DNA from: Thermoproteota archaeon | GTDB taxonomy: Archaea; Korarchaeota; JAOZGF01; JAOZFZ01 | Direction: 5' to 3' | DNA: 64,000 nt | Assembly: GCA_027492035.1 (NCBI GenBank) | Contig: JAOZFT010000001.1 | Coordinates: 43,458-107,457 of the forward strand | Shown here: positions 54,262-63,325 of the stretch, piece by piece | How the letters are laid out: each line of letters starts with the position of its first letter | How positions within the stretch are numbered: position 1 is the first letter of the stretch | Notes under the pieces: generated by a model | What the model saw: only the letters and a program-made list of their open reading frames with translations | Databases searched by the model: none | Told to the model about the DNA's origin: nothing | Program-made: the position numbers and the translations under genes

Positions 54262-55425
54262 ATGAGGAATGCAAAGCTTTACTTAATGGCTTTACTTGTT
54301 TTAACATTGCCTTACTTCTTTCTTCAAGCAAAAGCGCAAGGTAATGTAAAGTTTTACATTTACGGCTCCAGAGAATGTTCAGCTTGCAGAAGCACAGAAG
54401 ATTTCTTAACAGCTTTATTTGGTGACAATTCAGTAACTTTTTATGAACTCAAGGGGTCTACAGAAAACGCTGACAAATTCCTGAAAATTTATGACTGTAT
54501 AGGACCAAACAGAGCAAAATATATTCCGGTGGTAGGGGTTTTTGTTAACAATAGCTTAAAATCAATAGTAGTGGGTTTCAGGAAGAAGGAGTTCTGGAAG
54601 TCAGTGGTTGAAAAACCCGTTAAAAATGGAGAAGCGGAAGTGTATTGGCTTGGTTCTAGCCAGCCATCTTCCATAAAGAATGCCACAATTATTTTGCAAT
54701 TGTACACCCTTTTTACAAAGAGGGGATTGGCTAAATTGAAAGGCAACGTATCGATAGGAAATGTTAGCATAGTTGAATTGGTGTCAGTTATCGTTCTTTC
54801 AGCTTTAGCTGACTCTATAAATCCATGTGTACTTTATATTTTCACTGTGCTTTTAATAATAGCTTCTATTCTTAAAAATAAAAAAAGAGCTTTATCTATA
54901 GGTTTATTTTTTATTTTAGCAGTCTTTATGGTTTATTACCTTCTCGGTTTAGGGTTGGTTAACGTTTTAAGTTCCAGCCCATACATAAAGTATGTAGTAG
55001 GAGGTTTAGCTTTCCTTTTAGGCAGTTACTTAATTTACGGAGGATTGAGGGAGGAGACAGTAAGTTTGGAGCCTGAATTCCTCCGAACGAGTCTGGTTAA
55101 GAAAATAAGGAAGGTTACTTCTGAACCTGCAGCTTTTATTGCTGGGTTAATTTCCGGTTTAACCCTTCTTCCCTGTTCGAGCGGGCCTTACATTGTAGCT
55201 TTAACCTTGCTTGCCCAAGAAAGCACAACAATGAAACTTTTATTCCTTGCACTGTATAATTTCATTTTCGTTTTACCAATGATAATTATTTTAATTACTC
55301 TGTACTTCTTCTCTCTCACCAAATGGAGGGAATTCTTTTTCAACAAGAAAAGAATAAATATATTAAGTTTAGTAGAAGGAATTGTACTGGTAACTTTAGG
55401 TGTCTTCATTCTTTTGAAAATTTAA
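54262..55425 (+). CDS. Thioredoxin-like domain fused to CcdA/DsbD-type membrane domain
   Basis: About 387 residues. A signal peptide (MRNAKLYLMALLVLTLPYFF, cut near AKAQ) precedes a thioredoxin/glutaredoxin-like domain with CSAC (GSRECSACRSTEDF). From about residue 180 come six helices of the CcdA type with the paired cysteines in DSINPCVLYIF and LLPCSSGPYI. Such proteins carry electrons from the cytoplasm to the cell surface to reduce disulfides. The ATG at 54262 gives the best signal peptide; the frame is open to a TTG at 54229. Confidence 0.82.
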   Translation: MRNAKLYLMALLVLTLPYFFLQAKAQGNVKFYIYGSRECSACRSTEDFLTALFGDNSVTFYELKGSTENADKFLKIYDCIGPNRAKYIPVVGVFVNNSLKSIVVGFRKKEFWKSVVEKPVKNGEAEVYWLGSSQPSSIKNATIILQLYTLFTKRGLAKLKGNVSIGNVSIVELVSVIVLSALADSINPCVLYIFTVLLIIASILKNKKRALSIGLFFILAVFMVYYLLGLGLVNVLSSSPYIKYVVGGLAFLLGSYLIYGGLREETVSLEPEFLRTSLVKKIRKVTSEPAAFIAGLISGLTLLPCSSGPYIVALTLLAQESTTMKLLFLALYNFIFVLPMIIILITLYFFSLTKWREFFFNKKRINILSLVEGIVLVTLGVFILLKI

Positions 55426-55523
55426 ACGGAAAAATGGAAACTGTAGAATGGAGGCAAGTATCTCCCTTAGTTATTCCTTTTCCTAGACTGGAACCTGCTT
55501 TGTCCCCAAAAAATTTTAAAAAA

Positions 55524-56147
55524 TTAAAGAACGCCTTTGATGTAAAGCCTTGTATTTTTAACTTTGTAAGTGGCGAAGTGAAGGAGAAGGAAACTTGTTA
55601 GAAAAGTAATAATCGCACCTCCAACGAATTTTCTCAGAAAAAGAGGCAAGAGGAAATCCTTTGAAGCTTTAACAAGAATTATTGAGCAAACTGATTTAAG
55701 AGATGCATCAACCAAGTTAACAAATAAGACAGGGAAAACAAGGTATATAATTAAGCTTCTTTTGTCTTTCAGAGATTCATCCAATTCAAGAAACCTGAAA
55801 AGGGTTAGAGGAATAATTGAAAAGAGGAAATCAGGCAAAAAATAAATGAAAGAAATTGTTAAAGGCAATTGTTGCGTGAAACCGCCTAAAACAGCGCCTA
55901 AGTAACTTCCTAAGCAACCCCAGAAACCAAACCATAAACCAAAAGTGACCTCAAAACCTGAAGTGTAAGAGACATCAACATAATAGCCTAGAAAGGGGTT
56001 GTTGGAGGAACTAAATAAATTTAAAACAAAAATTGAAACACCTGAGACAATTAAAATTAAAGGAATAATTTCTAAATGAGTTTCGCTGCTTTCAACTTCT
56101 CTCCTCCTCACTTCCTCATTTACTCCTTCTTGGTTCCTAATCACCAA
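55524..56147 (-). CDS. Integral membrane protein, unknown
   Basis: About 207 residues with six hydrophobic segments. The stretch EVTFGLWFGFWGCLGSYLGAVLGG with short helices on both sides recalls substrate-binding components of ECF transporters, but no motif settles it. TTG start five bases after GAGGTGA. It faces the thioredoxin-CcdA gene and ends about 100 bases from its stop. Confidence 0.6.
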   Translation of the reverse strand: MVIRNQEGVNEEVRRREVESSETHLEIIPLILIVSGVSIFVLNLFSSSNNPFLGYYVDVSYTSGFEVTFGLWFGFWGCLGSYLGAVLGGFTQQLPLTISFIYFLPDFLFSIIPLTLFRFLELDESLKDKRSLIIYLVFPVLFVNLVDASLKSVCSIILVKASKDFLLPLFLRKFVGGAIITFLTSFLLLHFATYKVKNTRLYIKGVL

Positions 56148-56380
56148 TATTTTCACCTCTTTCCTCAGAACCTTCCTCTAAAAATCTTTAAAAGGAAAAG
56201 AAATAACTGAAACCCTTTCTTAAAAGAGGAAAAAGAACATATTTCTTTTAAAACCATTTATTTTAAAAGTTTTTCATTTAAAAAATGAAAAACTTATTTA
56301 TTTCTTGTCCCGTAAAACCGCCTTTCTTACTTACAAAGGAAAGTGCCAGAAAACATCCTATTCTTTAGCGGAAATAAATG

Positions 56381-56770
56381 ATGCTAACAAATAACCGTAT
56401 CAAGTTGTGGAATGAAGTAAACTGTGAGCAAAGATAAATGGTATACGTGTCATAGGAAGTTTAAAGAGTACCCGAAATACCTATGCACGAAGCATGTTTT
56501 GTTAATAAGCTCAGCAGTGTTTTAACAGGCAATAAAAAGGGACAATGAAGCTTGAAGAAACTTTCTAAAACTTAAGAAACTTGAGAAAAAGGGGGTAAGA
56601 ATATACTGAATCCACATCAAACCTTAAGCTTCTGCTTGATATGTGGGAGTAAGTTAAGCTCGAAATGGGTAGAGGGTTTGAAGTGCAAATAGGGTTTAAT
56701 TGCTGATAGAGGTGTAACCAGTAACTTAAACATAAAATCGAGAGAACTGAAGCTCCCTGGTGAATTTTAA
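56381..56770 (+). pseudogene. Decayed TnpB (IS200/IS605-type transposon nuclease)
   Basis: Fragments of archaeal TnpB in shifting frames. RIKLWNEVNCEQR (56396-56434) matches the family's N-terminal KLWNEVNYERR segment and then hits TAA. Frame +1 gives HRKFKEYPKYLCTKHV and later QAIKRDNEA. Back in the first frame, CLICGSKLSS (from 56633) and KWVEGLKCK are zinc-finger halves, with TAG where the last Cys codon should be, then GLIADRGVTSNLNI, the RuvC-III Asp region. Most of the central nuclease is missing. No terminal hairpins or TnpA were recognised. Confidence 0.75.
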
Positions 56771-56858
56771 GGAAGAAAGACTCTCATTATGAATGTACCA
56801 AAAAGCTATAAAAAGCGGTGGGGAGTTAGAACAGATCCTACTTAGGTTAGAGGAAGTA

Positions 56859-57587
56859 TCAAATAAAATCAAGTAAAGTACCTTTAAGTTTTAGCTTGAA
56901 TAGATCCACAACCACTATTTCTTTTCTTGCAGGAAGAGCCACATTTAAAACCTTCGTGGAATTAATTTCTGCTTCAGGTAAAATAGATTTGTGTGCATGT
57001 CCATGAAACCAGAAATCAGGTTCATATTTTGTTATTAACTTCTCTAATTTACGGCAACCTATTTCAGGAAAGAATTTTTCTTTTTCTCCTTTTAAAGTCA
57101 CATAAGTTGGAGCGTAGTGGGTTAAAACAACTGTTATTCCGTTTCCTTTCTTTGCTTTAATTAAAAGCTTTTCAATTTTATTCGCTTTCTCCCGGTAAAT
57201 ATTCCAAATATTGTTTACATGTGTTCTTTGCCAATAAGTGGGTCTGTCAAGACAGCCACGTGAACCAATTATATTAATTATTGTTTCGTTTGCTTTAACT
57301 CTTTTCAGTTCATCATTCAACCAAGTTATTTCTTTAAATTCTAAGTATTCATTCATTGACTGGCTGTATTCTTCGTTCCCGAAACAAGCAAGTACCTTCC
57401 CCGTGTAAAAACCTGTAATTGCTTCTAAAACTTTGTTTAAGTCATGCACACGGTTTTTCAGCACTATGTCTCCAACCAAAAGGAAAAGGCTGCATTCCTG
57501 AATTTCTTTTTCAGCTTTTTTTAAGGAATCAGTCAACAACCCCAAATACTTTGGGCCATGGATATCAGCTGTAACAGCTACCTTCAT
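56859..57587 (-). CDS. Metallophosphoesterase
   Basis: 242 residues of the calcineurin-like fold. Metal ligands: D and H of VTADIHGPKY, D in LLVGDIV, N in CFGNEEY (GNH replaced by GNE), H in LTHYAPTY, and the GHAH motif FHGHAHKS near the C-terminus. The substrate is unknown; similar archaeal proteins include cyclic nucleotide and nucleic-acid phosphodiesterases. GGTGAGTTA precedes the ATG. The gene follows the DUF3160 gene in the same direction by 33 bases and may share its transcript. Confidence 0.85.
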   Translation of the reverse strand: MKVAVTADIHGPKYLGLLTDSLKKAEKEIQECSLFLLVGDIVLKNRVHDLNKVLEAITGFYTGKVLACFGNEEYSQSMNEYLEFKEITWLNDELKRVKANETIINIIGSRGCLDRPTYWQRTHVNNIWNIYREKANKIEKLLIKAKKGNGITVVLTHYAPTYVTLKGEKEKFFPEIGCRKLEKLITKYEPDFWFHGHAHKSILPEAEINSTKVLNVALPARKEIVVVDLFKLKLKGTLLDFI

Positions 57588-57620
57588 TAACTCACCAAAA
57601 AAGTTTTCCAGGGAGAAACA

Positions 57621-59843
57621 TTAGTTTGAATAAAAGTTTACCGTCCAATCTAGAGGCTTGATTCCTCCTTTACTGACTAAATTGCTCCAGGATTTATCTG
57701 TTAACCTTTTATTTATAGGTTGTTTAAATTCAAAGTAATTGTAAATCGGCCCTATTGCAGCGTATAATTTGTGATTTTTGTTGCTGAAAACGACAATTAC
57801 CATATTTAATTTCCCCAAGGCTTCCTCCAAAACTTGTTTAGTGTTTAAGTCTGTGTGGACATCCACTACAATCGTTACTTTTCTTACTTTTTCAGAAGAA
57901 ACCTTAAGTATTTCTGTTAAACTATAGACACTACTCACCAATTGATTTTCTTCATTACTACTTAATTCTTCACCTTTCAATTCCTTAATTGAAGCCTTCT
58001 CCAAAAGGTTAAGAATAGACTTGAAGGAAGTAAGGCTTTGTTCTAGGTCGGGAGACAAAACATGAAACGCTTTTAAACCATTCATTGTCATTTCAACAAG
58101 CATTTCAAGCCTAAAGTAAGTTTCAGGGTAGGGTTCCACAAAAACTTTAAATTTCTCCTTTTCATGTTCAGGCACAGGTACAGCAGTAATTTTTGGGGTG
58201 TAGGATTGTTTAGCGTAGAGAATTGTATCATGCCTCGCCTCTGTCCAACCCCCTAAGAAGGTTTGTACCTTTTCGAAAAGCCATGATTCTGTTCTCATAA
58301 AGGTTGGGTACGGTTTACTTCTGGTATCCTTTAGGGTGGTTTTTAAACTATAAAGCCAAGTTAAGTAAAGGTTCTTTGTCCAGTTTTCCGGAGATAATTT
58401 AGCCATTTCATTCCTTAACTTATCGGCTTTGTCAAGGTAGCCCGTAAATTTGTTCTCGGTTTTATTTAAGGCTTTTTCAGCAACTTTTGAACCAAGTACA
58501 GAGGGGAGGTCAAGAGCCTTTGGGAAAAGCCTAGGGTTAGTGAAGGTTCCAACTTCTGGATAAACAAGTTTCTGGAAGATGTAAGAGTCAGGAGTGAACC
58601 TTTGTCCCATGAAACGCAACCCTGCTGTTTTATTAAGTATCCTTTCAAGTTCTTTTTGCTGAGGAAGCCAAGGATAAGTTTCACCATAGGTTCCAAGTAT
58701 TTTGCTTCTGTTTCTCTTTAAAAGAAGAGAAGTTAATTGTTTCAATGTTTCCTTCTGGTTAAGTTGTTCAGGTGAAGTTATGTTTAATTCTGTGAGCACA
58801 GTGAAGTAATCTTCGAAAGTTAAATCATCTGAGTAACCAACAAAAAACTTAGTTATTTCATATATTCTTTTCCATTTCCCTAACAGGTTGTCGTGTTTCA
58901 TTAAGAAACAAAGGAGAACTGCTGCCTTTGTGTGGGTTTCGTTTTTTAGAGAGAAACGCATTCTTCCAAGCCACATCATTACTTTAAAGTAAGACTTAAG
59001 TTCTTCGTTTTCTGTGTAATGTTCTCTGGGTATATATTGTGTGTAGTCTTCTTTGTAACCGAAAACAAAGCTTTTTGAAATAGATGAGTGGTTATTAATT
59101 AATTCCAATTCTTTCTCAGCTTCAGCAGAAGATAGAGGGTAGTTTGGGTTTCTTAATTTATAAGCGACTTCAATATACTGGAACAGTAAAGTGGAAGCCG
59201 GTTCAAGTTGAGATCCCTTATACTTCTTCACTTCTTCACTGGATAACTGGAGAAGTGAAAGTAATATAGTGTCTAGGTCATGCGTTAAATTGTTTATTTC
59301 AACTTTTTTCAGGGTTTCATCAAATAAGACATGGTAAGAGTGAAAAACTGAATCTGTGGTGATAAGTAAAGGTAAATTGTTTTCTAAAATGAAACTATAG
59401 GCTTTTTCTAGGGTTTCAAACCTGTTTAACCTGAGTCCCACAAAGCCATTATTTGAAAGAAACTCCTTTTGCTTATTGTTTAAAGGAAAACAATTGGTTA
59501 TTTCCCTGTATCCTGACACTTCCTCAAGGTTCAAAGGAAGTTCATATTGAGGTGCATCAACTACATAGGAAACCCCTTCCCCTTCAGCTTTGAAGTAACC
59601 GAATCCAAGTTTTTCCCTGGGAATACCTTCCTCTAGCCCTTTATTACTTTTAGGTAAAGTAGGCACAGGCATAGGGACGGGAAAAGACCGAAATTTACCT
59701 TTACGAAAAAACCCAGTCGTTAAAAAAGAAAGAAATGTTCCGAAAAGGAAACTGCTAGTTAAAGCCAAAACTATAATTGTTACCAAAGTGGTTTTTCTAA
59801 CGTAAATGTTTCGCTTAATCCATGGAATCCTTGAAGAAACCAT
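57621..59843 (-). CDS. DUF3160 family surface protein
   Basis: 740 residues. An N-terminal membrane anchor (LVTIIVLALTSSFLFGTFLS) is followed by a Pro-rich linker (FPVPMPVPTLPKSNKG). The rest is the DUF3160 domain: NKQKEFLSNNGFVGLRLN, LLITTDSVFHSYHVLFDETL, RFMGQRFTPDSYIFQKLVYP, and LYAKQSYTPK with a C-terminal VVVDVHTDLNTKQVLEEALG. These proteins are predicted extracellular; their function is not known. GGGGGGTTTTAAGAAA precedes the ATG. It lies between a metallophosphoesterase and a membrane-bound HTH regulator. Confidence 0.82.
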   Translation of the reverse strand: MVSSRIPWIKRNIYVRKTTLVTIIVLALTSSFLFGTFLSFLTTGFFRKGKFRSFPVPMPVPTLPKSNKGLEEGIPREKLGFGYFKAEGEGVSYVVDAPQYELPLNLEEVSGYREITNCFPLNNKQKEFLSNNGFVGLRLNRFETLEKAYSFILENNLPLLITTDSVFHSYHVLFDETLKKVEINNLTHDLDTILLSLLQLSSEEVKKYKGSQLEPASTLLFQYIEVAYKLRNPNYPLSSAEAEKELELINNHSSISKSFVFGYKEDYTQYIPREHYTENEELKSYFKVMMWLGRMRFSLKNETHTKAAVLLCFLMKHDNLLGKWKRIYEITKFFVGYSDDLTFEDYFTVLTELNITSPEQLNQKETLKQLTSLLLKRNRSKILGTYGETYPWLPQQKELERILNKTAGLRFMGQRFTPDSYIFQKLVYPEVGTFTNPRLFPKALDLPSVLGSKVAEKALNKTENKFTGYLDKADKLRNEMAKLSPENWTKNLYLTWLYSLKTTLKDTRSKPYPTFMRTESWLFEKVQTFLGGWTEARHDTILYAKQSYTPKITAVPVPEHEKEKFKVFVEPYPETYFRLEMLVEMTMNGLKAFHVLSPDLEQSLTSFKSILNLLEKASIKELKGEELSSNEENQLVSSVYSLTEILKVSSEKVRKVTIVVDVHTDLNTKQVLEEALGKLNMVIVVFSNKNHKLYAAIGPIYNYFEFKQPINKRLTDKSWSNLVSKGGIKPLDWTVNFYSN

Positions 59844-59969
59844 TTTCTTAAAACCCCCCTCTCAACACTTTTCCAATTTCTAACAAAGAAATTAGGCTTT
59901 ATTATTTTTACGTCTAGTTAAGCATTAAAAATTTTTGAACATGAGAAAACGAAAGATTACACACTTTTT

Positions 59970-60428
59970 TCAACTTTTTAATCTTTTCATGAGGAGATAA
60001 GCTTCTGAAAGGAAGCCGAAAGCACTAAAAAAAGTTAAGGAAAGTATAATAAAGTCTTTATACTCCCAGTTGAAGGATGAATAATAGAGGTAAGATATGA
60101 AAAGCCCTATAACGAAAACACCGTAAAAAAAAAGTTTAGGTATGAGCTTACCCCCTACAAAAACAAAACTTTTTAAAACACTTATTTGAGCCTTAGATTT
60201 CGCAACATACTTACCTGAAGGATCTTTCTGAATCAATCCAAGCTCAACAAGTTTGTTGATGTGGTACTGGGCAAGACTTGGAGTAGATAAATTAAGCCCT
60301 TTCCAGACTTCACGTACACCTACAGGGTGGTTAGAAGTTAAAATATATAGATAAACATCCCAAGTTTTTCCTGAAACTAAACCTGAAGCTTCACTTTTCA
60401 ACTTTCTATAACCTTTCAACCTAACCAA
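59970..60428 (-). CDS. Winged-helix regulator with two C-terminal membrane helices
   Basis: 152 residues. The N-terminal half is an ArsR/MarR-like winged helix (TWDVYLYILTSNHPVGVREV, LSTPSLAQYHINKLVELGLI). Two hydrophobic helices follow (KLFFYGVFVIGLFISYLYY and FIILSLTFFSAFGFLSEAYL). Membrane-tethered HTH proteins of this type are frequent in archaea. TTG start at 60428 without a clear ribosome site. It lies 42 bases downstream of the second peptide transporter's last gene, suggesting it may be read with that operon. Confidence 0.75.
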   Translation of the reverse strand: MVRLKGYRKLKSEASGLVSGKTWDVYLYILTSNHPVGVREVWKGLNLSTPSLAQYHINKLVELGLIQKDPSGKYVAKSKAQISVLKSFVFVGGKLIPKLFFYGVFVIGLFISYLYYSSFNWEYKDFIILSLTFFSAFGFLSEAYLLMKRLKS

Positions 60429-60470
60429 ATCGAAAGATTTTCTTTAAAAGTTCTGTAAAAGAATAGATTT

Positions 60471-61448
60471 TTAGGGGTATAGGTGACAAGCCACATAATG
60501 TCCCTTCTTTATTTCTCTCAATTCAGGTTCTCTTTTTTCGCAAATTTTAATTTTTTCAATGCATCTAGGGTGGAACCTACATCCCTTAGGTATATTAATG
60601 GCAGAAGGAATTTCGCCCTTAAGTTTAATTCTTTCCTTTTTAAGCTTCGGAGTAGGGACAGGAATAGCTGAAATAAGAGCTTTGGTGTAAGGGTGCAAAG
60701 GTTCTTTAAATAGAACATGAGTTGGGCCCATCTCAACTATTTTCCCTAAATAAAGCACAGCAATTTTGTTCGAAATGTATTTGGCTACTGCTAAGTCGTG
60801 GGTTATAAAGAGGTAGGAAAGCTTTAGCTCCTCTTTCAGGTTCATCATTAATTCAAGGATTGACGCCCTAAGTGAAACATCTATTGAGGACACAGGTTCA
60901 TCAGCTACAATGAATTCCGGCTTAGTTATCATGGCTCTAGCTATAGCTACTCTCTGCCTCTGTCCACCACTCAATTGATCTGGGTAAATATCATAAAATT
61001 CGTCAGCAGGGCTTAACCCTACTTTTTCAAGCATGTTTAATACTAATTCTCTTTCTTTATCACCCTTAGCTATTTCATGTATCTCTAAAGGATGCCCAAT
61101 AGCTTCTCCTACTTTCATTCGTGGATTCAAAGATGAGTAAGGGTCTTGGTAGATTATTTGCATATATCTCCTCAGTTTCCTAAGTCCTTCACCCTTAAGA
61201 TTAGTGATATCTTGTCCGTCAAAGAAAATTTTTCCAGAAGTTGGGTTAATCAGTCTCAGTATCAATTTACCGGTTGTGCTTTTACCGCTTCCTGTCTCCC
61301 CAACAAGGGAAAAAACTTCTCCTCTTTCAATCCCAAACGTTATATTGTCTACAGCTTTTACGTATTTCCTTTGCCGAGTCAGCAATTTTTCTATAAATGT
61401 TTTCTCAACTGGAAAATACTTCTTCAAGTTTTCAACTCGAACTATCAT
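60471..61448 (-). CDS. dppF: Dipeptide/oligopeptide ABC transporter ATPase (DppF type), second locus
   Basis: 325 residues. Walker A GETGSGKSTTGK, Q-loop IYQDPYSSLNPRM, signature LSGGQRQRVAIA, Walker B FIVADEPVSSIDV, C-terminal CRFHPRC and CEKREPEL. Unlike the DppF at 49489 it has no insert before the Q-loop. It is the last of four transporter genes in this operon. Confidence 0.9.
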   Translation of the reverse strand: MIVRVENLKKYFPVEKTFIEKLLTRQRKYVKAVDNITFGIERGEVFSLVGETGSGKSTTGKLILRLINPTSGKIFFDGQDITNLKGEGLRKLRRYMQIIYQDPYSSLNPRMKVGEAIGHPLEIHEIAKGDKERELVLNMLEKVGLSPADEFYDIYPDQLSGGQRQRVAIARAMITKPEFIVADEPVSSIDVSLRASILELMMNLKEELKLSYLFITHDLAVAKYISNKIAVLYLGKIVEMGPTHVLFKEPLHPYTKALISAIPVPTPKLKKERIKLKGEIPSAINIPKGCRFHPRCIEKIKICEKREPELREIKKGHYVACHLYP

Positions 61449-61478
61449 TAACCTTCACTTTTAAAATTAAGGGGGGTA

Positions 61479-62438
61479 TTAAGTAAAAAGGTGGCATTTT
61501 ACTAATCTATCTTTTACCTGTATGGTGCAGGGCTCTTCTTTTCTGCATTTTTCCATAGCTTGTGGGCATCTAGGGTGAAATCTACACCCTTTAGGTGGGT
61601 TTATTAAGTCTGGAGGGTTTCCTGGGATGGACACAAGTTTTTGATCATCTAGAAGCACATTAGGTATCGCTTTTAAAAGTTCTTTTGTGTAGGGGTGTAG
61701 AGGATCTGAAGCTATTTTTTCAGCTGGGGAAAACTCAACAAGCCAACCTCCATAAAGGACAGCTACTTTATCCACAACTTCAAGTTCTAAAGCTATATCG
61801 TGAGAAATAAGGATGACACTCATACCTAGTTTCCTTTGAAGATTTCGAAAGAGTTTAAGAATTTGATCTTGCACAATCACGTCTAGAGCTGTGGTGGGTT
61901 CATCCGCGATAATTAATTCTGGGTTGAGGGAAATTGCCATTGCAATCATTACTCTCTGCCTCATTCCTCCGCTTAATTGATGCGGATAGGCTTTTATTCG
62001 GTCTTCTGAGATTCCAACTGACTGAAGGAGCCTTACAGCTTTCTTCTTAGCTTCTTCATGGCTTAGTTTTTGATGTACAGTTAAGGTTTCAATTAATTGG
62101 TCCCCTATCCTCATTAAGGGATCTAAGGAGGTCATGGGATCCTGGAAAACCATACTTATATGTTTACCTCTTACGTTCCTCATTTCTTTGTCGTTAAGGT
62201 GAGTTATTTCTTTACCGTTAAACATTATTTTTCCCCCCACTAGTTTCCCAGGTGGGGGAATGATTTTTAAAATAGACAACCCAAGTGTGCTTTTCCCTGA
62301 ACCTGACTCACCGACCAAACCTATAAATTCACTTTTACCCACATTGAAAGTGACTCCATCCACTGCTCTAACTACTCCCCTTCTTGTGAAGTAGTATGTC
62401 TTTAAGTTTTCAATTGAAAGCACATTGCTTCTGTTCAT
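61479..62438 (-). CDS. dppD: Dipeptide/oligopeptide ABC transporter ATPase (DppD type), second locus
   Basis: 319 residues. Walker A GESGSGKSTLGL, VFQDPMTSLDPLM, signature LSGGMRQRVMIA, Walker B LIIADEPTTALDV and C-terminal CRFHPRC. It has the ordinary family length, in contrast to the expanded DppD at 48337. AGAGGTAGGA precedes the ATG; it starts two bases after the DppC gene. Confidence 0.9.
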   Translation of the reverse strand: MNRSNVLSIENLKTYYFTRRGVVRAVDGVTFNVGKSEFIGLVGESGSGKSTLGLSILKIIPPPGKLVGGKIMFNGKEITHLNDKEMRNVRGKHISMVFQDPMTSLDPLMRIGDQLIETLTVHQKLSHEEAKKKAVRLLQSVGISEDRIKAYPHQLSGGMRQRVMIAMAISLNPELIIADEPTTALDVIVQDQILKLFRNLQRKLGMSVILISHDIALELEVVDKVAVLYGGWLVEFSPAEKIASDPLHPYTKELLKAIPNVLLDDQKLVSIPGNPPDLINPPKGCRFHPRCPQAMEKCRKEEPCTIQVKDRLVKCHLFT

Positions 62439-62440
62439 TC

Positions 62441-63313
62441 CTACCTCTCCATTTCACTTGGGTTCAGAACAGCATTCAACCCGTCCCCAAGTAAGCTGAA
62501 CCCTAAAGAGAGTATAATTATCATTAAACCCGGAAATGTAACTAACCACCAGTAACCTGAAAGAAAGTATCTTTGGCCATTTTTTAAGTCAAAACCCCAG
62601 TCAGGAGTTGGGGCAGGGACGCTTAAGCCTAAAAAGGAGAGACCTGCTTCAGTTAAAACAGCATCTGCTACGTTTAAGGAGAAAACAACAACTATTATTG
62701 GGAGGACATTAGGTAAAAGATACTTGCGAAGTATTGTTCTACCTTTAGCTCCTAAAGCTTTAGCCGCTTCAATAAAGGTTCTTTCTTTAAGTGAAAGAGT
62801 TTCCCCCCTCACCATCCTGAAATATGTTGGAATGTAAACTACCGCTATCGAAATTGCGGTGTTGTACACCCCTGGCCCAAGCATTGCAGCAATTGCAATA
62901 GCTAAAATTAAACCTGGGAAGGAGTAAATGCTATCCATTATAAGGGAAAGAATTCTATCTATAACTCCCCCTGTGTAACCAGAAGCTAAACCTAAAGGTA
63001 TACCTACACTCATGGATAGTATAGTGGAGAAAATAACTACGAGAAGCATGGTTCTGGAGCCATAAATTATCCTACTTAACAAATCCCTTCCTAATGAATC
63101 TGTACCAAGCAAGTATTTTTTGGAGGGAGGCAAAGCAGGCCTACCAACTATTTTTATTGGGTCATAAGGAGCAAGATACTCTGCAAACGCAGCCATTACA
63201 ACCACAGCTAGAACTATAATTAAACCAATACTTATTATTACCTTCTCCAGTTTCCCCCCTCTCATAAGCAGTTTAATTTTAGGACTTATGAATTTTTCAA
63301 CCAAGGACACCAT
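62441..63313 (-). CDS. dppC: Dipeptide/oligopeptide ABC transporter permease (DppC type), second locus
   Basis: 290 residues. N-terminal helix (VIISIGLIIVLAVVVMAAFA), LLGTDSLGRDLLSRIIYGSR, and the EAA loop (ERTFIEAAKALGAKGRTILR) identify the family. GGAGGGAAATGT precedes the ATG. Confidence 0.9.
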   Translation of the reverse strand: MVSLVEKFISPKIKLLMRGGKLEKVIISIGLIIVLAVVVMAAFAEYLAPYDPIKIVGRPALPPSKKYLLGTDSLGRDLLSRIIYGSRTMLLVVIFSTILSMSVGIPLGLASGYTGGVIDRILSLIMDSIYSFPGLILAIAIAAMLGPGVYNTAISIAVVYIPTYFRMVRGETLSLKERTFIEAAKALGAKGRTILRKYLLPNVLPIIVVVFSLNVADAVLTEAGLSFLGLSVPAPTPDWGFDLKNGQRYFLSGYWWLVTFPGLMIIILSLGFSLLGDGLNAVLNPSEMER

Positions 63314-63325
63314 ACATTTCCCTCC

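Noticed and set aside
55323-55601. Plus-strand frame overlapping the end of the thioredoxin-CcdA gene
   Set aside because: It begins inside a well-supported gene in another frame and overlaps the convergent membrane protein; no ribosome site. A shorter start near 55434 remains possible but unsupported.
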